Assembly (NCBI GenBank): GCA_027491355.1
Contig: JAIXWI010000009.1
Coordinates: forward strand, 116,978-180,977
Direction of reading: 5' to 3'
DNA from: Bacteroidota bacterium
GTDB lineage: Bacteria > Bacteroidota > Bacteroidia > UKL13-3
Length of the DNA: 64,000 nucleotides
Part shown: positions 15,674 to 25,231 of the stretch, one piece after another
Layout: every line of letters begins with the position of its first letter
Position numbering within the stretch: the first letter of the stretch is position 1
Made by a program: the position numbers and the translations under genes
The notes under the pieces: generated by a model
Databases searched by the model: none
What the model saw: the letters and a program-made list of their open reading frames with translations, nothing else
Told to the model about the DNA's origin: nothing

Positions 15674-18220
15674 ATGCGTTTTTTCATCTACCTCTTTGTT
15701 CTCTTTCCACTGTTTGTTTTTTCCCAGCAAGAAACCGTAGTTTCAGGTAAAATACGTGACAATAGAACCAAAGAGCCATTGCCTTATGTGAGTATGGGAT
15801 TCAAGGGTTTTGCAGGTGGTACCACTTCTGATTTTGAAGGCAGGTTTAAAATAAGCAGTAAGCAAGAGGTAGACAGTTTAATAGTAACCTACATGGGCTA
15901 CAAACGGAAAGCCATTAAAATTAACCGTCACCAAACACAAGTACTTACTATAGAACTGGAGGAAAAAACACAGGAAATGAGCGAGGCTGTTATAAAGCCA
16001 GGTATCAATCCTGCACTTAGAATCATTCAAGCTGCTCGTATCAACAGAAAAACCAACGACCAAGAGCGTCAAGCACATTACCAACATGAAAGTTATTCAA
16101 AGCTTGATGTGTCGCTGACTAACGTTTCTGAAGACATGAAAAACAATCCGGTTTTTAAACCACTGCAATCTTTGTTTGATACCATCAACCAGATGAAAAA
16201 TTTAGAGGGTAAGCACATTATTCCTATAATGGTAAGTGAAACCTACTCTACATTTTATTTCCAAAGTAATCCAATTAAAACCAAAGAGGTTATTCATGCC
16301 AACCATTATTCAGGAATTGGTGTCAACAAGAACTCATACATAACAGATTTATTGGGAGGGGAACTCATTCGTTACAATTTAAATGGCAATTTTGTTCGCT
16401 TATTGGGTAAAGATTTTATGGGGCCAATTGCGGAGGGATCTAACAGTACATACATTTATACTTTACAAGATTCAGTAGAATCAAACGGCCATAAAAATTA
16501 TAAAATACAACTGAATTTACGCCGAAAAAAAGATTTAGGTTTTGAGGGTACAATCTGGATAGAGGATTCATCTTACGCCATCAATAAAGTTGATTTAACC
16601 ATCAGCAAAGAATCCAACATCAATTTCATTAACCGCATTCGAATTCAACAAGAATGGGTGCCTGTAGAAAACCAAACATGGATGACTTCAAAAAGCCGTA
16701 TTTATTTTGATTTTGATAGAATCAGTAAAAACAGCACTGGGGTATTGGCTGGTTTTTATTTTATCAATAGCAATTTTACTTTGAGCCAGAAAAAGCCTGA
16801 TGATTTTTTTGATTTTCAGGTGGTCAATAATGCGCAAGAAGAAACCAAAGACACTAGTTTTTGGAACAATAAACGTTCAGAGCAACTCTCAAACATTGAA
16901 AAAGAAATGTTCTTGAAGGTGGATTCTGTGAACAACCTCCCTGTGGTTAAAACATACATTGAAATTGTTCAATTAATTGTTGAAGGACACAAACGTATTG
17001 GCAAACTAGATTGGGGGCCATATTTGAGCCTTGTATCCTACAACCCCGTAGAACACCTCAGACTGCGCTTAGGCTTTAGAACAAATTTTAAGTTTAGCAA
17101 CAAAGTGGCTTTTGGAGCTTATTTGGCTTATGGACTCAAAGATGAAAAATTTAAATTTGGCATCAATGCCGATTATATTTTTGAACCTAAAAATTGGACT
17201 AAACTTTCTGTTTCTTACAGAGATGACTACGATATTTTGGGTATTACAAATTCACCCATTAGCTCATTGGCAAACAATGGCATTTTTCAATTCTTCAATT
17301 TCTTTGCTGAAAAGGTGAGAATGAATTCAACACAAGAGTTTAAACTTAACTATACCAAAGGATTCAGTAATTATTGGTCTTTAAATTCAACCTTTACCCT
17401 TGCTACATTTAAACCAATTGGTTTGTTAAAAAATGAGTTCAGCTATTTAATTGCAAACAAAAATGGGTTGGTAGACACCCTGCATCAATTTTTAAATACG
17501 AGTTTAACAATTGAGGCCAGGTGGGCATACCGAGAAAAAATGATAACAAGAGGAAATAGAAGAGTCCGATTGCAACAAGCAAGATTGCCAATTTTGGTAT
17601 TGGCTTATCAAAGGGGTTTTAAAGGATTGGTTCCTGGCCAGGGTTTTGATTATGACAAAGTAAGCTTTACCTTATCGCAACACATCAATACGGGTATTTT
17701 AGGTACTGCAGATTGGTGGATATATGGAGGAAAGGTGTTTGGTAAATTACCTTATCCTTTATTGGATGTAGCAAGAGGTAACGGCAGTTTCTTATACAGT
17801 GATTACAATTTTAGTTTGATGAATTTTTATGAATTTATAAGCGATCAATTTATCCATGCTTCATATGTTCAACATTTTGAAGGGTTGCTTGTAAATAGAA
17901 TACCAGGTTTAAGGGCATTGAAATTGCGTAATATGTTGATTTTAAAAACAGCCTATGGTACCATTAACCAAGCAAACATTGCTGTCAATGATTTACACGT
18001 TCCCGGTGATCCGATTGAAAACGATAGATACAAGTATATTCAGACATTTTCACAAGGCCCATACGTGGAATTAGGTTACGGGTTTGAAAATATTTTTAAA
18101 GTATTCTCTGTTAGTTTTCATCACCGATTGAACTATTTACATCCCAATCCTCAAAAGGGTTTTAGAACTAAAGATGGAAGGCCATTTGGTATAAATCTGG
18201 GGTTGCGTATTCAATTCTAA
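15674..18220 (+). CDS. DUF5686 outer-membrane protein with carboxypeptidase-like domain
   Basis: 848 residues with signal peptide ending VFSQ. Residues about 20-105 form a carboxypeptidase-regulatory-like beta sandwich (VSGKIRDNRTKEPLPYVSMG, GTTSDFEGRFKISS, LIVTYMGYKRKAI), as found in front of many Bacteroidota outer-membrane proteins. The remainder matches DUF5686: a periplasmic part followed by a beta-barrel of about 16 strands rich in aromatic residues, ending in the typical terminal strand FGINLGLRIQF. Probably an outer-membrane channel or assembly protein of unknown substrate. No TonB plug domain is visible, so it is not a SusC-type receptor. Confidence 0.82.
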   Translation: MRFFIYLFVLFPLFVFSQQETVVSGKIRDNRTKEPLPYVSMGFKGFAGGTTSDFEGRFKISSKQEVDSLIVTYMGYKRKAIKINRHQTQVLTIELEEKTQEMSEAVIKPGINPALRIIQAARINRKTNDQERQAHYQHESYSKLDVSLTNVSEDMKNNPVFKPLQSLFDTINQMKNLEGKHIIPIMVSETYSTFYFQSNPIKTKEVIHANHYSGIGVNKNSYITDLLGGELIRYNLNGNFVRLLGKDFMGPIAEGSNSTYIYTLQDSVESNGHKNYKIQLNLRRKKDLGFEGTIWIEDSSYAINKVDLTISKESNINFINRIRIQQEWVPVENQTWMTSKSRIYFDFDRISKNSTGVLAGFYFINSNFTLSQKKPDDFFDFQVVNNAQEETKDTSFWNNKRSEQLSNIEKEMFLKVDSVNNLPVVKTYIEIVQLIVEGHKRIGKLDWGPYLSLVSYNPVEHLRLRLGFRTNFKFSNKVAFGAYLAYGLKDEKFKFGINADYIFEPKNWTKLSVSYRDDYDILGITNSPISSLANNGIFQFFNFFAEKVRMNSTQEFKLNYTKGFSNYWSLNSTFTLATFKPIGLLKNEFSYLIANKNGLVDTLHQFLNTSLTIEARWAYREKMITRGNRRVRLQQARLPILVLAYQRGFKGLVPGQGFDYDKVSFTLSQHINTGILGTADWWIYGGKVFGKLPYPLLDVARGNGSFLYSDYNFSLMNFYEFISDQFIHASYVQHFEGLLVNRIPGLRALKLRNMLILKTAYGTINQANIAVNDLHVPGDPIENDRYKYIQTFSQGPYVELGYGFENIFKVFSVSFHHRLNYLHPNPQKGFRTKDGRPFGINLGLRIQF

Positions 18221-18265
18221 GGAAGTATGGGTATTTCGGGTTAAATTTGTTTTTAAATTTAAAAC

Positions 18266-19963
18266 GTGCATAAACAAGTATACACAATTGCTAGAGTGTG
18301 CAGTGAGTTTGGGTGTACACACGCCATCATTTGTCCGGGTAGTAGATCTGCTCCTTTATTATATGCATTTAAACAAGAACCAACAATTACCTGTATATCT
18401 GTTATAGACGAACGTAGTGCAGGTTTTATTGCTTTGGGTATTGCTCAACAAACAGGTAAACCTGTAGTTTTGATTTGTACTTCAGGTACCGCTTTACTGA
18501 ATTTTTTTCCTGCAATTGCTGAAGCAAAATACCAGCAATTGCCATTAATTATTTTGAGTGCAGACAGACCGCCAGAAATGTTGAACCAACAAGATGGTCA
18601 AATGATCATGCAAAAGGGTGTGTATGGTAAACATGTGAATTATAGCCATGAATTGATGTGTGAGGAAGATGGCAATTCCGATCTTTTATTAACACAAAGA
18701 ATTGTTCAAACCGCTTTGGTGGAAACCATGGAGCCTGGGAATAAAGGACCTGTTCATGTAAACGTTCCATTAAGAGAGCCCTTGTATCCTTCATCGTTGA
18801 AATTTGAATCGCCTCAATTGGCAATCTTTGACAACATTTCAAATACCAGTTTGCCTTTTTCTCTCAAAGACCTTGATCAGTTTTCACAGGCATTCAAGCA
18901 GGCAAAAAAAGTACTGTTAATTGTTGGACAGCAAACTCCTGATACTGAATTGTCGGATGTTTTACATCAGTTTTCAAAATTTGAAAAAGTTGTTTTGTTG
19001 GCTGATGTGGTTTCTAACCAACAACAAAATTCAGTGGTGCCAAATTATGATGCAATTATTCAGTATGCCAGTCCAGAGTTGTTGCAAACGATGGCACCAG
19101 ACTTAATTGTATCTTCGGGTGGTCCAATTGTATCAAAAGCTTTAAAATTGTGGCTTAAAGGACTCAAACCTCAGTGGCATTTTAGGGTAAGTGAAGAGAG
19201 TAAACCAATAAATACCTATGGTAACCTGACACATTTTGTAAGAAGTTCTTTACAGGTTCTACTTACTAGGTTTCTAGAAATAAATACCAGTTCGGTAACC
19301 AATTTATCAAATTATGCTGAGCAATGGATACAATTAGGTACAAAAGTGAATGAGCTCCAACAAGCCTTTTTATCAAAACACATTTGGTCTGAACCATTTG
19401 TTGTTGACCGTATTTTGAAGTCAATACCTGAAGGCTCTCTTTTACACATTGGCAACAGTGGCTCCATCCGATTTGCAAGCTGGTTAGGACTAAAAGGTTT
19501 TCTTGGAAAAGTATACGGAAATAGAGGTACAAGTGGAATCGAGGGTTCAATGTCAACAGCAATAGGTGCTGCAATAGCTAATCCAAACGCCCCTGTATTT
19601 TTAATTTGTGGAGACCTTTCATTTTTATATGATACAAATGCTATGTGGTTAAATTCAATGCCACAAAATTTAAAAATAATTGTATTGAATAATGCTGGCG
19701 GAAAAATATTTGAATGGATTGAGGGTCCATCCAAATTCCCCGAACATTTAGACTTTTTTACTACACCTCATAGCAGGAGTATTGCTCAAACAATTGCAGC
19801 ATTTGGAATTCAATGTATAACTTGCAAGTCTGAATTTGAGTTTGAAAATGCTTTGGATGGTTTTATTCAATCAAATCAAACAGAAATATTAGAGTTGGTA
19901 TTTGATACTCAAATTAATTTATCAGCTATTCAAGAATTTAAATCTATACAACTTACTAACTAA
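18266..19963 (+). CDS. menD: 2-succinyl-5-enolpyruvyl-6-hydroxy-3-cyclohexene-1-carboxylate synthase
   Basis: 565 residues, typical for MenD, starting at GTG 18266. This thiamine-diphosphate enzyme joins 2-oxoglutarate and isochorismate in menaquinone synthesis. Signatures: CSEFGCTHAIICPGSRSAPL near the N-terminus, DERSAGFIALGIAQQTGKPV containing the catalytic Glu, CTSGTALLNFFPAIAEA, SADRPPEML, GNRGTSGIEGSMSTAIGAA and the ThDP motif GDLSFLYDTNAMW with NNAGGKIF. menB follows after 6 nt, so both are read together. A 14-bp AT palindrome (18251-18264) ends one base before the start codon. Confidence 0.96.
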   Translation: MHKQVYTIARVCSEFGCTHAIICPGSRSAPLLYAFKQEPTITCISVIDERSAGFIALGIAQQTGKPVVLICTSGTALLNFFPAIAEAKYQQLPLIILSADRPPEMLNQQDGQMIMQKGVYGKHVNYSHELMCEEDGNSDLLLTQRIVQTALVETMEPGNKGPVHVNVPLREPLYPSSLKFESPQLAIFDNISNTSLPFSLKDLDQFSQAFKQAKKVLLIVGQQTPDTELSDVLHQFSKFEKVVLLADVVSNQQQNSVVPNYDAIIQYASPELLQTMAPDLIVSSGGPIVSKALKLWLKGLKPQWHFRVSEESKPINTYGNLTHFVRSSLQVLLTRFLEINTSSVTNLSNYAEQWIQLGTKVNELQQAFLSKHIWSEPFVVDRILKSIPEGSLLHIGNSGSIRFASWLGLKGFLGKVYGNRGTSGIEGSMSTAIGAAIANPNAPVFLICGDLSFLYDTNAMWLNSMPQNLKIIVLNNAGGKIFEWIEGPSKFPEHLDFFTTPHSRSIAQTIAAFGIQCITCKSEFEFENALDGFIQSNQTEILELVFDTQINLSAIQEFKSIQLTN

Positions 19964-19969
19964 CAGCTT

Positions 19970-20794
19970 ATGCAGTCAAAATTTGCTTGGGAAACCATTC
20001 AACCGTTCAAAGAAATTTTATTTCAGTTTTACGATGGCATTGCCAAAATAAGTATCAATAGACCAGAGAAACACAATGCTTTTACTCCATTAACAGTTAA
20101 AGAAATGTCTACAGCAATGGAGATTGCCAGACAGCGAGAAGATGTGTATTGTGTTATTTTAACTGGTGAAGGGGGAAACGCTTTTTGCAGTGGAGGTGAC
20201 CAAAGTGTTAGAGGACATGGAGGCTATGTTGGCGATGATGGTGTTCCTCGTTTGAATGTATTGGACTTACAAATGCAAATTAGAAGAATACCCAAGCCAG
20301 TTGTTGCTATGGTTGCCGGATGGGCAATTGGAGGTGGTCATGTATTGCATGTAATTTGTGATTTAACCATTGCCGCAGAAAATGCAAAATTTGGTCAAAC
20401 AGGTCCTAAAGTGGGTAGTTTTGATGGTGGTTTTGGTGCCAGTTATTTAGCCAGATTGGTAGGACAAAAAAAGGCCAGGGAAATTTGGTTCTTATGTGAC
20501 CAATACAATGCGCAAGAAGCATTAGATATGGGTTTGGTAAATAAGGTTGTTCCGCTTGATCAGTTGGAGGAAACTACAGTTGCTTGGTGTAAGAAAATGA
20601 TGGAGAAAAGCCCTATTGCATTGCGCATGCTCAAAAGTGCATTCAATGCTGAATTGGATGGTCAGGCAGGAATACAAGAATTGGCAGGCAATGCCACTTT
20701 GTTGTATTATTTGAGTGATGAAGCCAAAGAGGGTAAAAACTCTTTCTTAGAAAAAAGAAAACCTGACTTTAAAAAGTTCCCTAAATTTCCTTAA
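19970..20794 (+). CDS. menB: 1,4-dihydroxy-2-naphthoyl-CoA synthase
   Basis: 274 residues, crotonase fold. It closes the second ring of the naphthoquinone from o-succinylbenzoyl-CoA, a later step in the same pathway as menD. Motifs: [37 protein letters not shown] (oxyanion hole), [25 protein letters not shown] and [15 protein letters not shown] carrying the conserved Asp. The C-terminal [13 protein letters not shown] is typical of MenB. Its 3' end overlaps by 14 nt the 3' end of the convergent methyltransferase gene. Confidence 0.97.
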   Translation: MQSKFAWETIQPFKEILFQFYDGIAKISINRPEKHNAFTPLTVKEMSTAMEIARQREDVYCVILTGEGGNAFCSGGDQSVRGHGGYVGDDGVPRLNVLDLQMQIRRIPKPVVAMVAGWAIGGGHVLHVICDLTIAAENAKFGQTGPKVGSFDGGFGASYLARLVGQKKAREIWFLCDQYNAQEALDMGLVNKVVPLDQLEETTVAWCKKMMEKSPIALRMLKSAFNAELDGQAGIQELAGNATLLYYLSDEAKEGKNSFLEKRKPDFKKFPKFP

Positions 20795-21614
20795 TCTTTT
20801 TAGCACAAACCAAAATTCCATTCCCATCATTTTTGGGTAGGTTAAAGTCTAGCATCATCAACACGCAATTGATGGGGGTAAACAGTACAATCAACAGCAG
20901 GCTAATTGCTTTTATGAAGATGTTTCCATGAATAAGTAAAAGGTTTAGCCCTGAACTGATTTCGTGACTGATTATACCCAATTTGCCGTAGGTATAGGTT
21001 TTTGAGGTTGGCTCAAGACAGGCTTCTTTTAATTTACACATCAATTCAATTTCAGAGTAAATGCGTTGTCTGTTATGGATGCTTTCGTAATTGGGGTATC
21101 GCCTACAAACCCATTCATAAAAACAAGTGATTGCTTGTCCATTTATGGGCACATAAAGCAGTAACTCCCCATCTTTTTTTAAGGAAGTATTTATATTCCT
21201 CAGGGCTTGCTTGTCATCAATGATGTATTGTAAAACACCAACGCACAATACTATATCTGCTTTTGTATTTAGGTGTTCAGCAGCTATGTCTATTGCTTTT
21301 GAATAGAGGTTATTAATTGGATAATTTTGAGCAAACAGGACACTTTGTAAGTGATTGTCTATTGCCCAGAACTGAGCTTTTGGATACTGATTACAAAAAG
21401 GAATTAAGTATTGAGACTCTCCCGATCCCATATCAACTGCGATGAAGTGAGAGGGTTGTTTACGGAGTGTTTTTTTCCAAACAGATATAATGGTCCACTT
21501 TCGAAGTTGTACATAGTAATTTAATATGAAAACCAAACGAATGAGCACCGGATTGCGCATCAACCATTTAGGATAATGGTAGTTTAAAACGGTAGCTTTA
21601 CTGCCCAATTTCAT
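20781..21614 (-). CDS. Class I SAM-dependent methyltransferase
   Basis: 277 residues. The Rossmann motif I reads [18 protein letters not shown] (about residues 57-74), motif [11 protein letters not shown], and post-motif [20 protein letters not shown], all standard for class I methyltransferases. Around residues 15-45 and near 230-255 there are hydrophobic stretches, the latter ([19 protein letters not shown]) likely membrane-associated. The substrate is unknown; lipid or glycan modification is a guess from that hydrophobic tail. Confidence 0.8.
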   Translation of the reverse strand: MKLGSKATVLNYHYPKWLMRNPVLIRLVFILNYYVQLRKWTIISVWKKTLRKQPSHFIAVDMGSGESQYLIPFCNQYPKAQFWAIDNHLQSVLFAQNYPINNLYSKAIDIAAEHLNTKADIVLCVGVLQYIIDDKQALRNINTSLKKDGELLLYVPINGQAITCFYEWVCRRYPNYESIHNRQRIYSEIELMCKLKEACLEPTSKTYTYGKLGIISHEISSGLNLLLIHGNIFIKAISLLLIVLFTPINCVLMMLDFNLPKNDGNGILVCAKKIKEI

Positions 21615-21645
21615 GTATCTTACTCATCATTTACAGCTGTAAAAT

Positions 21646-22206
21646 ATGGACAATTCTGATCATTTTCACAACCCTTGGAAAATCAATCACTCAACAGTAA
21701 CCTATGAAAATCAATGGATACAAGTTCAACACCACGATATTGTTCACCCAACAGGAAAGCCTGGAATTTATGGTGTAGTACATTTTAAGAACCTTGCTGT
21801 GGGCGTTTTACCTATAGATGAAAATGGATATACTTATTTAGTTGGACAGTACCGGTTTCCTTTAAATACCTATTCTTGGGAAATACCAGAAGGTGGCTCT
21901 GCATTTGGTGAAGCGCCGCTTGAAACAGCAAAGAGAGAACTGGAAGAAGAATGTGGTTTGTTAGCTTCAAGCTGGGAACAATTAATGGAACTGCATTTGA
22001 GTAATTCTGCCACCGACGAAAAGGCCGTTGTGTTTGTTGCAAAAGATTTAAGTATAGGTAAATTCAATCCAGAAGAATCAGAACAATTAGAAATTAAAAA
22101 ACTACATTTTAATGAGCTGTATCAACTGGTAATAGATGGAAGCATTACCGATGCCATAACGGTTGCAGCAGTTTTAAAATACAATGCAATGAAGGCTAAA
22201 ATATAA
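21646..22206 (+). CDS. Nudix hydrolase (ADP-ribose pyrophosphatase-like)
   Basis: 186 residues. The Nudix box GSAFGEAPLETAKRELEEECG (with RELEEE) holds the Mg2+-binding glutamates; upstream VGQYRFPLNTYSWEIPEGG is typical of ADP-ribose pyrophosphatases. It would cleave a nucleoside diphosphate linked to a moiety such as ribose. It is divergent from the methyltransferase gene by 31 nt and ends in a bidirectional hairpin terminator shared with the T9SS gene. Confidence 0.88.
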   Translation: MDNSDHFHNPWKINHSTVTYENQWIQVQHHDIVHPTGKPGIYGVVHFKNLAVGVLPIDENGYTYLVGQYRFPLNTYSWEIPEGGSAFGEAPLETAKRELEEECGLLASSWEQLMELHLSNSATDEKAVVFVAKDLSIGKFNPEESEQLEIKKLHFNELYQLVIDGSITDAITVAAVLKYNAMKAKI

Positions 22207-22213
22207 AACAAAA

Positions 22214-22237
22214 AAAATGCCGCGTCAGCGGCATTTT
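22214..22237. terminator. Bidirectional terminator
   Basis: AAAATGCCGC (22214-22223) pairs with GCGGCATTTT (22228-22237) around GTCA. With A and T tracts on both sides it can serve the Nudix gene (+) and the choice-anchor V gene (-), which converge here. Confidence 0.88.
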
Positions 22238-22241
22238 CAAT

Positions 22242-23039
22242 TTATCTGTTAACCCAAATTTTCTTACTAATTCGGCTGTCGTTCATTCTTACCTGAACGA
22301 AGTAAATTCCGTTGTTAACTTCTGGCAAGTTGAAGTTGTAGTTTTTGCTACCCATGCTTTCGTATGAGTTTTCAAGGTTCAACACTTCTCTTCCTGTTAA
22401 ATCTACCAAAGCAATTGCTACATTGGCATTCTTTTTTAACTCAAATGCAAGGTTAAGTGTTTTACCTATAATTGGATTTGGATACAAACTCAATTGACTC
22501 AAGTAATCGTTTTCGTTGATTCCAGTTGCAGATTTTTCTATAACAGTTAATTTTTGCGTTCTAGTAGTGCTTTTAGTGTTAGCAAATGCACCATAAAAAT
22601 CTACAGGACCAGTTCCTGAAACAGGGGCTTTCCATGTAAACGTCCATACTGCCGGAGAACTTATTTTTGCTGCTGTATGCGTAACGTATTTACCATTTAC
22701 AACGGTGTTGTCTGTGCCTGCAGTTAATGTTCCTGCCAGTGTTCCATCAGCTAATTGTGGACTTACTTCAAAACCTTTTCTACCACCATTGTTAACGGTA
22801 ACGGTTATTGTATAAGAATTGCCACCGGTATATCCTTCAGTTGGAACATCAGTGCTGATAATACTATTTGTAGCTACTGTTGCTGTGCCCCCATGACATG
22901 CTGGATTTGCACAAGTGGTACCTGATTCTGCAGGTCCGCCAGCGTATCCTGCAGGTGCCCCATAAGGGTATGATTGTAAATTATTGATTCCAATAAAACC
23001 AAATACTAAAATTAAAACTGATAAGTAAATTTTTTTCAT
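22242..23039 (-). CDS. Choice-anchor V domain, T9SS type A sorting domain protein
   Basis: 265 residues with a signal peptide (about 1-23). The mature protein starts with a Gly/Pro-rich segment containing TTCANPACHGG, then a beta-sandwich (about 55-165) with SYTITVTVNNGGRKGFEVSP, the look of the choice-anchor V family. The Cys pair with His in CANPACHGG resembles a c-type haem-binding motif (CxxxxCH), though this is non-canonical spacing. Residues about 185-265 form the T9SS type A domain: LYPNPIIGKTLNLAFEL and NGIYFVQVRMNDSRISKKIWV. Exported to the cell surface. Monocistronic. Confidence 0.82.
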   Translation of the reverse strand: MKKIYLSVLILVFGFIGINNLQSYPYGAPAGYAGGPAESGTTCANPACHGGTATVATNSIISTDVPTEGYTGGNSYTITVTVNNGGRKGFEVSPQLADGTLAGTLTAGTDNTVVNGKYVTHTAAKISSPAVWTFTWKAPVSGTGPVDFYGAFANTKSTTRTQKLTVIEKSATGINENDYLSQLSLYPNPIIGKTLNLAFELKKNANVAIALVDLTGREVLNLENSYESMGSKNYNFNLPEVNNGIYFVQVRMNDSRISKKIWVNR

Positions 23040-23109
23040 GCTATCAAATTTGTTAATAAATCAAATATATCTTTTTTAAACATCATGTAAAGTCAAAATG
23101 CATTAAAAT

Positions 23110-24438
23110 TTAACGTAACCACTTACTTGGATCCTGTAAATTGGTTTGTTTATAAATTTCAAAATGCAACAAAGAATGGTTTTCAGATTCATTTTGTGAC
23201 AAGGTTCCAATGCTCTCTAAAGCATCTAATTGCTGACCTTTTCGTACTTTAATATTTTCTAAACGGGCATAAACTGAATAATATTCACCATGGTTTACCA
23301 ATACCACATTGTCTAAGCCAGGTATGGTAAAACACCGAACTACCTCACCTTTGAATACACACCTGACATCTGCACCAATAGACGTTTGAATGTCTATCCC
23401 ATTGTTTTTAACCATTACGCCTTTGAGTTCAGGATGTTCTCTGGTTCCAAACCTAGAGGCAACAGTTCCGCCATCTACCGGCCACGGTAACTTGCCTTTA
23501 TTGTCCTCGAAATTTTTGCTCAGAGCCAATCCTGAACTAGATAAATAAGAATTTGCTGTAGTTTGTTTTTGAGGTTCAGGCTTGCTGTTAGCTTTTTTTG
23601 CATTGGCTAAACGTTTGGCCTCTTCAGCTTTGCGTTTGGCTTCTTCAGCCTTTCGTGCTTCAGCAATTTCTCTTTGAATGAGTTCTCCAATTGCTTTATT
23701 TAACAAGTTAGACATGCGTTCTTGTCGAATAATCTGTCCCTTTATATTGCTTACTTGTTGTTGTAATTTTTCTAATAAATTGGTTTCCTCTTTTTTGTCT
23801 ATTTCAAGCTCTTTTTTCTCTGTTTCTTTTAAGCCCAACAATTCCATTTTTTGAGTTTTGATGGCAATCATCTCGTTGATAGCTTCAATGATTGATTTCT
23901 GTGTTTTTAAAATCAATTTAGATTGCTCTACGCGGTACCTTCCATATTGGTTTAGGTACTTGATTCTTCTGAACGCTTGAAAAAAGTTTTTTGAATCAAA
24001 CACAAACATCAGTTGGTCGTTGAAATTTCTTTTTTTGTAGGCAGCTAATATATTTTTAGCATAATCTTCTTTGAGTTGAACCAAATCATTTTCTAAGTTT
24101 AAAACTGCTTTTTTTTGACCTTCAATTTCAATAGAGAGTTCAAATGTTTCCTGACCAATGTGGTCAATCATTTGTTCTCTAGTTTTAATTTGAACACCCA
24201 ATACATTTAATTGTTTCAAAGAATTACTTTCTTCTTTTTTAGTTTCAGCCAAACGCTTTTTATTTTCTTCAATTTTCAGCTGAAGTTCTTTTCTTTTAGC
24301 TTCGAGTTCTTTTCTTTTTTGACTTGCTTTTTGACCCATTACTCCTGTAAATAAAAAGCAAAAAACAACCAAAGCTAAAAGCTTTTTGCTTCCTTCAGAT
24401 TTTAGAGAATTGATGTTATTGACGAATTTAAAACACAT
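23110..24438 (-). CDS. EnvC-like murein hydrolase activator (degenerate M23 domain)
   Basis: 442 residues starting at ATG 24438, the only ATG ahead of the hydrophobic signal LLALVVFCFLFTG. A long coiled coil (about 38-285; repeated EEAKRKAEEAKR pattern) is followed by a C-terminal LytM/M23 fold (about 325-440) with NNGIDIQTSIGADVRCVFKGE and HSLLHFEIY. The M23 zinc ligands His of HxGxD and HxH are replaced (NNGID, SVYARLE), so it cannot hydrolyse and more likely activates an amidase at division, as EnvC does. Last gene of the envelope operon; its start overlaps the preceding stop by 11 nt. Confidence 0.85.
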   Translation of the reverse strand: MCFKFVNNINSLKSEGSKKLLALVVFCFLFTGVMGQKASQKRKELEAKRKELQLKIEENKKRLAETKKEESNSLKQLNVLGVQIKTREQMIDHIGQETFELSIEIEGQKKAVLNLENDLVQLKEDYAKNILAAYKKRNFNDQLMFVFDSKNFFQAFRRIKYLNQYGRYRVEQSKLILKTQKSIIEAINEMIAIKTQKMELLGLKETEKKELEIDKKEETNLLEKLQQQVSNIKGQIIRQERMSNLLNKAIGELIQREIAEARKAEEAKRKAEEAKRLANAKKANSKPEPQKQTTANSYLSSSGLALSKNFEDNKGKLPWPVDGGTVASRFGTREHPELKGVMVKNNGIDIQTSIGADVRCVFKGEVVRCFTIPGLDNVVLVNHGEYYSVYARLENIKVRKGQQLDALESIGTLSQNESENHSLLHFEIYKQTNLQDPSKWLR

Positions 24439-25231
24439 TTACTTTGTAGTTTTTAGGAACAGACAATTGCCAGTCTCTTTTTTTGATAAAAGAAAGATTA
24501 TTCATAAGCATTTCTACACGCAATTGCTTGTCGCTCTTTAATAGAATATCAATTTTTTTAGGGAATTGGCTTTTGTTTTCTTCAAGAAACTGACTGTATT
24601 CAATATCAAGACTTTGTGTTTTGCTTGTATCTTGAATACTGGTTTGAATGACTTTAAAAAGATGGTTGTAAGTAATACGCTGTTTAAAACCAGAGAATTG
24701 GTTGTAAGTGCCAATGCCTGAATTGTTTTTTTGAACAATGGTTGAATTTAAATCAAGAGGAAATAGTACGTTACCTAGTAACAAATTTTCTATTTGGGTA
24801 TAACTCAATGGTAGGCTTGTAAAATTTGCAAGGTACTTGTACGATGCACTTGTGTAAGTTCGGTTGATATAATCCAGGATGCGAATAGAATCCGTTTGAA
24901 ATGCAATTCTGGCTACATTGATAAATCCCATTGCTTTTACATTGATCCAGGTTTCTTTGTTTTTTTCCAATTGAATTTCTAAGTCTAAACCAATTGATTG
25001 TTTACCATCGTCATATTTAGCAGTTGCCTTGGCACAATACCAATTGGTTTGATTAGCATGACTGTTTATGAGTTTGATTTCCTCTTCGTAGTTTTTACTT
25101 TTGATTTGTTGTTTTTGAGGGGGAGGAGGAGGCTGGTTTGTTTGAGTGATGGCTTTTTTAGATTTGCATGAAGTAAACACCAAAATACAGCAAGACCAAA
25201 AGAGTATTAATTGCTTTTGAAGAGCTTTCAT
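24428..25231 (-). CDS. DUF4292 lipoprotein
   Basis: 267 residues with lipoprotein signal ending VFTSCKSKK (Cys about 21), so outer-membrane anchored. A Pro-rich linker (PPPPPQKQ) precedes a beta-rich domain with WINVKAMGFINVARIAFQTDSIRILDYINRTY, then SYTQIENLLLGNVLFPLDL, the recognisable core of DUF4292. The pattern of a long half-barrel and a lid helix resembles LolA/LolB lipoprotein carriers; this is my inference from the pattern. Overlaps the TPR gene by 4 nt (ATGA) and the EnvC-like gene by 11 nt. Confidence 0.85.
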   Translation of the reverse strand: MKALQKQLILFWSCCILVFTSCKSKKAITQTNQPPPPPQKQQIKSKNYEEEIKLINSHANQTNWYCAKATAKYDDGKQSIGLDLEIQLEKNKETWINVKAMGFINVARIAFQTDSIRILDYINRTYTSASYKYLANFTSLPLSYTQIENLLLGNVLFPLDLNSTIVQKNNSGIGTYNQFSGFKQRITYNHLFKVIQTSIQDTSKTQSLDIEYSQFLEENKSQFPKKIDILLKSDKQLRVEMLMNNLSFIKKRDWQLSVPKNYKVNVF

